DNA from: Verrucomicrobiota bacterium
GTDB lineage: Bacteria > Verrucomicrobiota > Verrucomicrobiia > Opitutales > Opitutaceae
Length of the DNA stretch: 34,405 bases
Assembly (NCBI GenBank): GCA_023410155.1
Contig: JAEYQF010000310.1
Location: 1-34,405 of the forward strand
Direction of reading: 5' to 3'
Every line of letters begins with the position of its first letter. Within the stretch, counting starts at the first letter, position 1. The position numbers and the translations under genes were made by a program. The notes beneath the pieces were generated by a model. That model did not search any database. It had not been told where the DNA came from and was given only the letters and a program-made list of their open reading frames with translations. Positions 29,626-34,405 of the stretch are shown here, piece by piece.

Positions 29626-32403
29626 TCAGAACTTGTAGGAGACGCCGAGCGAATAGTTCGCGCCGTATTCCTGGTAGTCCTGGATGTAGCGGGTGTCCGC
29701 GCCCGACGTGGCGACGAGCGGCTCGTCGGTGAGGTTGTAGGCCTGAGCGATGATCGCGAGGTTCTTGAGCGCGCCACTCCGGAAGGTGTAGCTGATCTGG
29801 GCGTCGACGACCGTCTCTGGCTGCAGGTTGCGATACACGGCGCCGCGCGGGCCGAAGGTCGCGATGTCACCGCGGTATTCGTTGCGGAAACGCGCGCTGA
29901 CGCGGGCCGAGAAGCCACCGCGCTCGTAATAAACCGTGCCGCTGCGCACCTGGTCGGAGAGACCGACGAGCGGCGTGGCCGGGTTGCCGAGATCGGGCTG
30001 GATGGAGCTCTTGAAGAACGAGGCGCTCGCGATCACGCCGAAGCCCTTGAGCACGGGCGTGAGTTTTTCACCGGCAAGCGAGAGCGTGAACTCGAGGCCC
30101 TTGATCATGCCGCCCTGACCATTGGTGGGCACGGTGCTGTAGCCTTCCCAGAGCACGGGGTCGACGCCCTCCAAGCCGGTCGGATAACCGGTGAAATCCT
30201 TCACCACCTTCGCATTGTAGGTGTAGGAAACGAGGTCCTTGTAGAACGCGGCGACGGCGACGTAGCCCTTGCTGTCGGCGAAATAGTGCTCGAGCGAAAC
30301 GTCGAACGAGTTCGAGCGCCACGGCTCCAGCTGCGGATTACCGCCTTCGGCGCTCCACGGGCTGTTTTCGAGCTCCGTCGCACCGGCCTTGTTCGAGTCG
30401 AACGAGAACGTCGAACCGGCGCGCATGTCGTTCATCGGCTGCCGTGCGAGCTGGCGGGCCGCGCTGACGCGCAACGAATCACGCTCGGTCAGGTGGAAGT
30501 TGAGGTTCAGGCTCGGCACAAAGTCCACGTAATCGTGGCTGCCCGTCACTGTATCCACGGAAAGACTACTGGTGTTGATCGCCTGGCCGGTCGAGGATTG
30601 ATCGGTGTGCACGACCTGCACGCCGAGATTGCCCGTGAGCGGGATGCGGCCGAGCTTGTGATCGATGTCGAGCTTCAGGAAGGCGACGGAGACCTTCTCC
30701 TCGACGTCCCAGTTGTTGGCCATGCGCGCCGGATCGTTGTTCGGGATCTGGTCGTAAGACCCGCTTTCATAGAGCGCGACCGGATCGTAGGCATAGAGCT
30801 GGCCCATGCCGATGAAGCTAAGATCAGCGAGACCCACGGAAGCCGGCATGGGGGCGCTGGACGCGCCGTTCTTCAACTGCAGGAAATAACCTTCCATGCC
30901 GTTGGGGCCGGACTCGGTTTCGTATTTCTCGCGTTGGTTGAACGCCAGGCCGACCTCGAAGCGGCTGAAGAACACCGGCAGCGGATGCTCGATCGACGCC
31001 TTGTATTGCGTGAGCTTGTCCTCCGCGATCGGGCCCTTGAGGAATCCGTGCTGACCGGAAGGACGATCGCCCGAGACACCCCAGCCCTGCGGCATGCCGA
31101 GGCGCATGGCGGAGCCGTCGGAGTAATCGAGCTGGTGCTCGAACGTCGCTCCCGCCGCGCCGTCCGGCGCCAGGTGATAGGTGATCGTGTCCGGCGTGCC
31201 GACGCCGTTCACGCCGTAGCCCGAATAAGTCTCGAGCACGAAGTCCGTGCGCTTCACGCGGGAGTGGCTGAGGTCGAGGTTGGCGCGCCAACCGTCTTCG
31301 CGGCCGATGACGAAATTCCAGCCGCCGGCGAAGAGGTGATCGTCACGCTTCACATAGTCGTTGCGCGCGACACCGAAGAAATTGGTGAGCGTCGCGTCGG
31401 TGATAAGCCCATCCTCGACGGTGTAGCCCGGCTCGAGAATGGCGTAGGTGCCCCAGTTGGGACTGAGCGGCATTTCGATACCCCGGAGGATCTGGCTCTC
31501 GTGGAAGTTGGAGTAGAAAAGGTCGATCGTGGAGTAGAACGTCTCGTTCGGCTTGAACTCGATCACTCCCATGTAGGCGTCGCGCTTGATCTCGCTGCTG
31601 CGCACAAACGGTTTCGCACCGCCCATGAGGCTGTTGCCCGCGAACCCGCCATCGTAGCCCCAGGAGTTGAACTGCTCACCCTGCCCGGGCCGCACCGAGT
31701 TGGAGACACCGAAGGCGACACCGACTTTGCCATCGTTGAACTGATCGATGTAGGAAAGCGTCTCGCGGAAGCCGCCGCGGTCAGAGTCGGGATTGAGCGG
31801 CGACATGTCGGTCCACTCGTAGAATACGCTCGCCGCGATCGCACGGCGGCCGAAGTTGAGCGGCCGCACCGTCTGCAGATCGACGGTGCCCGAGAGACCC
31901 TGGCCGACCAGCGAGGCATCGGTGGACTTGTAAACCACGACGTTGTTGAGCAACTCCGCCGGGTATTGATCGAACTCCACCGAGCGACCCGAGGCCGTGC
32001 TGACCTGCTGGCGACCGTTGAGCAGCGCCGTGCTGAAATCGCCGTTGAGGCCGCGAATCACGATCGCCTGAGCGCGACCATTCAGACGTTGGGTCGTGAG
32101 GCCCGGCAAACGCGTGAGCGACTCGGCGATGCTGATGTCGGGCAACTTTCCGATGTCCTCCGCGTGGATGACCTCGCTGATGACCTTGAGCTTTTGTTTC
32201 TCTTCGGTCGCGGCCGCGAGGCTGCTCGCGAAACCGCTCGTGACGGTGAAGTCGTCGAGGACGTAAGGCTGATCGTTACTCGGGGCGGAATCAGTCGCGG
32301 GTTGAGCGGCGGCGACCAAGGGGAACGCAGCCGCGAGCAGGGCCAGTCCAGACTGGCGCAGAAGGGCGCCCGCGGAACGGCAAGGTGACGGTTGTGCTGA
32401 CAT
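29626..32403 (-). CDS. TonB-dependent receptor (Xanthomonas/Caulobacter type), probable maltodextrin uptake
   Basis: 925 residues from ATG 32403. Upstream codons to 32739 are open but cover a terminator and non-coding sequence, and the signal peptide begins at this ATG (SGLALLAAAFPLVAAAQP, cleaved near 36). A TonB-box-like YVLDDFTVTSG is followed by the plug: VISEVIHAEDIGKLPDISIA, ESLTRLPGLTTQRLNGRAQA and VIRGLNGDFSTALLNGRQ. This is the pattern of the TonB-Xanth-Caul receptor family. The remainder is a 22-strand-type barrel ending in YSLGVSYKF. It imports substrate across the outer membrane using TonB energy. Placement between a GH13 amylase and malQ/MFS points to malto-oligosaccharides, as for Caulobacter MalA. 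No clear terminator follows; GGGAGCC/GGCTCCC (29538-29574) is weak. Confidence 0.92.
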   Translation of the reverse strand: MSAQPSPCRSAGALLRQSGLALLAAAFPLVAAAQPATDSAPSNDQPYVLDDFTVTSGFASSLAAATEEKQKLKVISEVIHAEDIGKLPDISIAESLTRLPGLTTQRLNGRAQAIVIRGLNGDFSTALLNGRQQVSTASGRSVEFDQYPAELLNNVVVYKSTDASLVGQGLSGTVDLQTVRPLNFGRRAIAASVFYEWTDMSPLNPDSDRGGFRETLSYIDQFNDGKVGVAFGVSNSVRPGQGEQFNSWGYDGGFAGNSLMGGAKPFVRSSEIKRDAYMGVIEFKPNETFYSTIDLFYSNFHESQILRGIEMPLSPNWGTYAILEPGYTVEDGLITDATLTNFFGVARNDYVKRDDHLFAGGWNFVIGREDGWRANLDLSHSRVKRTDFVLETYSGYGVNGVGTPDTITYHLAPDGAAGATFEHQLDYSDGSAMRLGMPQGWGVSGDRPSGQHGFLKGPIAEDKLTQYKASIEHPLPVFFSRFEVGLAFNQREKYETESGPNGMEGYFLQLKNGASSAPMPASVGLADLSFIGMGQLYAYDPVALYESGSYDQIPNNDPARMANNWDVEEKVSVAFLKLDIDHKLGRIPLTGNLGVQVVHTDQSSTGQAINTSSLSVDTVTGSHDYVDFVPSLNLNFHLTERDSLRVSAARQLARQPMNDMRAGSTFSFDSNKAGATELENSPWSAEGGNPQLEPWRSNSFDVSLEHYFADSKGYVAVAAFYKDLVSYTYNAKVVKDFTGYPTGLEGVDPVLWEGYSTVPTNGQGGMIKGLEFTLSLAGEKLTPVLKGFGVIASASFFKSSIQPDLGNPATPLVGLSDQVRSGTVYYERGGFSARVSARFRNEYRGDIATFGPRGAVYRNLQPETVVDAQISYTFRSGALKNLAIIAQAYNLTDEPLVATSGADTRYIQDYQEYGANYSLGVSYKF

Positions 32404-32756
32404 GGGGATTTGTTCTTTCGGTTGTGTCGTGTCGCCGGCCGCGGTTGTGCACGAGCGGCGAGAGGTTCGCAGTTGGGGGGTGAAGTAGAGGCGGCACGAC
32501 GGCCCCTCGGGGTTGCAGAACACAGTGCACTGCCCGCGCGATTCCTCCACTGGCCTTCCCGGGAGAAAACCGACATCGACCGGAAAAAACTTGGATCGCC
32601 GACGTCTCGCCTCCCGCCCACCTCGGGCGGCAGACGGAGCGCCCGCGCCGTTCCCAAGTTTTGTCCTTCCCGGCAAAGATTTGTCGCGGAGGATCAAAAC
32701 GAAACGCCGGTCAGAGCGGCCGGCGTTCGACTGAGCCAAGAGAACCAGGCGAGTCG
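32404..32756. other. 353-bp gap between the GH13 and TonB-receptor genes
   Basis: It carries a terminator for the GH13 gene near 32703-32727 and must hold the receptor promoter. A TTCCCGGGAGAA stretch at 32557-32568 is nearly palindromic and could be an operator, but it is short. No gene is seen on either strand. Confidence 0.6.
32695..32727 (-). terminator. Probable terminator of the GH13 gene
   Basis: AACGCCGG/CCGGCGTT (32703-32710 with 32720-32727) is a perfect 8-bp stem with a 9-nt loop. On the minus strand it is followed by TCGTTTTGATCC, a weak T-run. It lies 29 bases after the stop of the minus-strand amylase gene. The receptor may therefore have its own promoter. Confidence 0.7.
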
Positions 32757-34405
32757 CTACTCGCGCGCCACAACCGTCTCGGAGGAAAGAACCGAGCCCG
32801 CGCGATTGCGCACCAGCACCCGGTAAGCGCCCGGTTCGCGCACCGTCAGGCTCGCATCCCTCGCGCCGGCCAACTCGCGGCCATCCCTAAACCAGCGATA
32901 CACGAGGGGAGAAGTGCCACTGCCCTCGACGCTCAGGGTCGCAGTGCGGCCGGGTGCGAGGGCGAGTCTTTCGGGCAAGGTGCGGACGAATCCGGGTGTA
33001 GTGGATCCGTGGATACCAAAACTCACCTCACTCCGGGCCACGGTGATGCCTTCGCGTTTCGTCGTGTAGCGGCGTCCACGAAGATCGTCGAAAGTTGCGA
33101 CGAGCGTGAGTTTCTCCCCTGCCGGCAGATCCGCAGGCGGACGCCAGAATACGCGATAGGGCGGCGCATCGTCGGTGCCGATCACCTCGAATTGGCCGAG
33201 CCGAGACGCCCGCTCGAGCGCGAACGTGACCTCCCCCACTCCGTCGCCTCCTTCCACTGCGACCGCGAATTTCTCCCGCGAGGGAAATCTCTGCCCGTCC
33301 ACCTCCACGTAAGAGAAGGACAGCGGCGCGGCCTGTGCCGGACTTTGGAACGACACGGTGCGCATGCCGTCCCGTCGCGGGACGGACTCTGTCGCGCGCC
33401 AAACCGCCACCTGGAGCGACTCGAGCCGGACCTTGGCGCGACTCGATCCATCCACCGTCACGACACGGTCCGGATCCTGGCTCCCAGGCGTCGCGTAGAG
33501 CAGCTCGAGTTTCGCGCCCGGTGGTTGGCTGGTGGGCAGGAGAACTTCGGCCGCGGCGTCGCGTGCGTTATTGGCCGCGACGAGATACTCGATGAGCTCG
33601 CCGCGCTCCACGCGGGAGAAGGCGAAGACGTTTTCCGTGGGGCTCTCACGCACGATCATTGCACCTCGCGCGATCGCCGGGTGATCGGCACGGAGCCGGG
33701 CCAGTTTCGCGATCTCGCGGTGAAGCGGATGCGCCGGGTCGAATTTGTCATCCGCGCCTGTGCGCGTGGTGCCGATCAACGGCAGATCGCGATAGCGGGG
33801 GGCACGCGACGCGAACATCGTCTCGCGGGCGAGCATATCGACGCCGGTGCCTGTCATGCCCTGCTCGTCACCGTAATAAACGGTGGGCTGACCACGCACC
33901 AAGAACATCAGCGCATGGCCGAACCTCATGAGGTCGAGCAGTCGGGCATCGTCGGCGTGCGGATTGTCTTCCCGTAGAAACCAACCGAAGCGGCCACCAT
34001 CGTGGTTGCCGAGAAACGTGACGGAGCTGTGCACGTTGCTGTCGTGGTCGGTGTAATAGTCGTCGGCCGCAAAGAACGCGGAGAGCTCGCGCGCACTGTG
34101 AGCCCGGGAGACAAAATCGCGCGCTGCATGGTGGAATCCGAAATCCAGCGTGCCGTCGAGAGTGCCGAGCGTGGAATACTCGCTGAGAAACGGCGCGCCG
34201 CCCGTCTCCGTCGAAACCTCACCGAAGCTGATGAAGTCCTCGCGACCGTGTTGCCGCGCGACCTCGCGAATCGCGGGCCCAAACGCCTGCCAGAACTCCA
34301 GGTTCGCGTGTTTGGTCGTGTCGATGCGAAAACCATCGACGCCATAATCGACCAGCCAGCGGCTGAAGATATCGATAAACCCCTGCACCACGCGCGGGTG
34401 CTCGG
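32757..34405 (-). CDS. GH13 alpha-amylase-family enzyme with C-terminal Ig-like domain (5' end cut by the window)
   Basis: The frame is open through the window edge; the last visible residues upstream are EHPRVVQGFIDIF, so the true start lies beyond 34405. About 549 residues are present. The GH13 core shows the nucleophile Asp in YGVDGFRIDTTKHA (codon 34320-34322), acid/base Glu in ISFGEVSTETG (34218-34220) and the third Asp in TFLGNHDGGRFG (33999-34001). QPTVYYGDEQGM follows the barrel. After the amylase beta domain come a beta module (FSFSYVEVDGQRFPSREKFA) and an Ig-like domain ending the protein (YRWFRDGRELAGARDASLTV). It hydrolyses alpha-1,4-glucans, probably outside the cytoplasm given the Ig-like domain. 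The stop is TAG. It leads the maltodextrin locus. Confidence 0.9.
   Translation of the reverse strand, partial: EHPRVVQGFIDIFSRWLVDYGVDGFRIDTTKHANLEFWQAFGPAIREVARQHGREDFISFGEVSTETGGAPFLSEYSTLGTLDGTLDFGFHHAARDFVSRAHSARELSAFFAADDYYTDHDSNVHSSVTFLGNHDGGRFGWFLREDNPHADDARLLDLMRFGHALMFLVRGQPTVYYGDEQGMTGTGVDMLARETMFASRAPRYRDLPLIGTTRTGADDKFDPAHPLHREIAKLARLRADHPAIARGAMIVRESPTENVFAFSRVERGELIEYLVAANNARDAAAEVLLPTSQPPGAKLELLYATPGSQDPDRVVTVDGSSRAKVRLESLQVAVWRATESVPRRDGMRTVSFQSPAQAAPLSFSYVEVDGQRFPSREKFAVAVEGGDGVGEVTFALERASRLGQFEVIGTDDAPPYRVFWRPPADLPAGEKLTLVATFDDLRGRRYTTKREGITVARSEVSFGIHGSTTPGFVRTLPERLALAPGRTATLSVEGSGTSPLVYRWFRDGRELAGARDASLTVREPGAYRVLVRNRAGSVLSSETVVARE
33417..33445 (+). repeat. Possible copy 5 of the CGACTC/GCCGCAC repeat inside GH13
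   Basis: 24 of 29 bases match the core of copy 2 read in the same sense: CGACTCGAGCCG followed by GACCTTGGCGCGACTCG. On the coding strand it encodes part of GSSRAKVRLESLQVAV, a plausible natural segment, so chance resemblance in GC-rich sequence cannot be excluded. Confidence 0.3.

Noticed and set aside
28954..32388. 1144-residue plus-strand frame opposite malQ and the TonB receptor
   Set aside because: It spans two recognised minus-strand genes and their gap and has no recognisable domain.

Overview
The window is a GC-rich bacterial chromosome segment. It carries an archaeal/eukaryal-type single-chain glycyl-tRNA synthetase, a TonB-dependent receptor of the Xanthomonas/Caulobacter type, a PEP-CTERM protein, a small Cys-rich protein of a kind I associate with Opitutaceae, and many start codons without a Shine-Dalgarno sequence. 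Together these suggest a Gram-negative verrucomicrobium, probably Opitutaceae. That placement is inference from gene content and style; no rRNA or tRNA gene is visible.

Layout. 1-3.2 kb: a PA2169-type four-helix-bundle protein and a tandem TonB-C protein (both minus), then glycyl-tRNA synthetase (plus), whose frame is broken by one in-frame TAG at 2632-2634. 3.4-8.0 kb: an outer-membrane barrel protein (minus) and a secreted GH2 glycosidase (plus), separated by about 690 bp rich in dyads. 8.0-12.4 kb: small envelope and housekeeping genes (Cys-rich miniprotein, lipoprotein, GNAT acetyltransferase, SIMPL protein, PEP-CTERM protein) separated by repeat-rich gaps. 12.7-19.4 kb: a cassette of a six-hairpin glucosidase-like protein, a GT4 glycosyltransferase and an unusual membrane phosphodiesterase/EEP fusion, facing a VTT-family membrane protein whose 3' end overlaps the fusion gene by 92 bp in antisense. 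19.6-22.2 kb: miaB, a membrane protein and gmk (minus). 22.5-26.3 kb: small membrane and secreted proteins, a DoxX-like protein, a periplasmic 5'-nucleotidase-like phosphoesterase and a lytic transglycosylase. 26.5-34.4 kb: an all-minus maltodextrin locus of GH13 amylase (cut by the window edge), TonB-dependent receptor, MalQ and an MFS sugar porter.

How the parts fit. The 26.5-34.4 kb block reads as a complete route for alpha-glucan oligomers: outer hydrolysis, active outer-membrane uptake, inner-membrane symport and cytoplasmic transglycosylation. The 12.7-19.4 kb block looks like a membrane glycolipid or lipid-linked sugar cassette of unknown product and is the best candidate for an undescribed system.

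The gaps hold several families of short palindromic or dispersed repeats. These include a REPIN-like pair with compensatory stem changes at 8288-8349, and a family built on CGACTC...GCCGCAC found at four or five places. The most striking single observation is the amber codon replacing a conserved Glu codon in an otherwise intact, normally essential synthetase gene.
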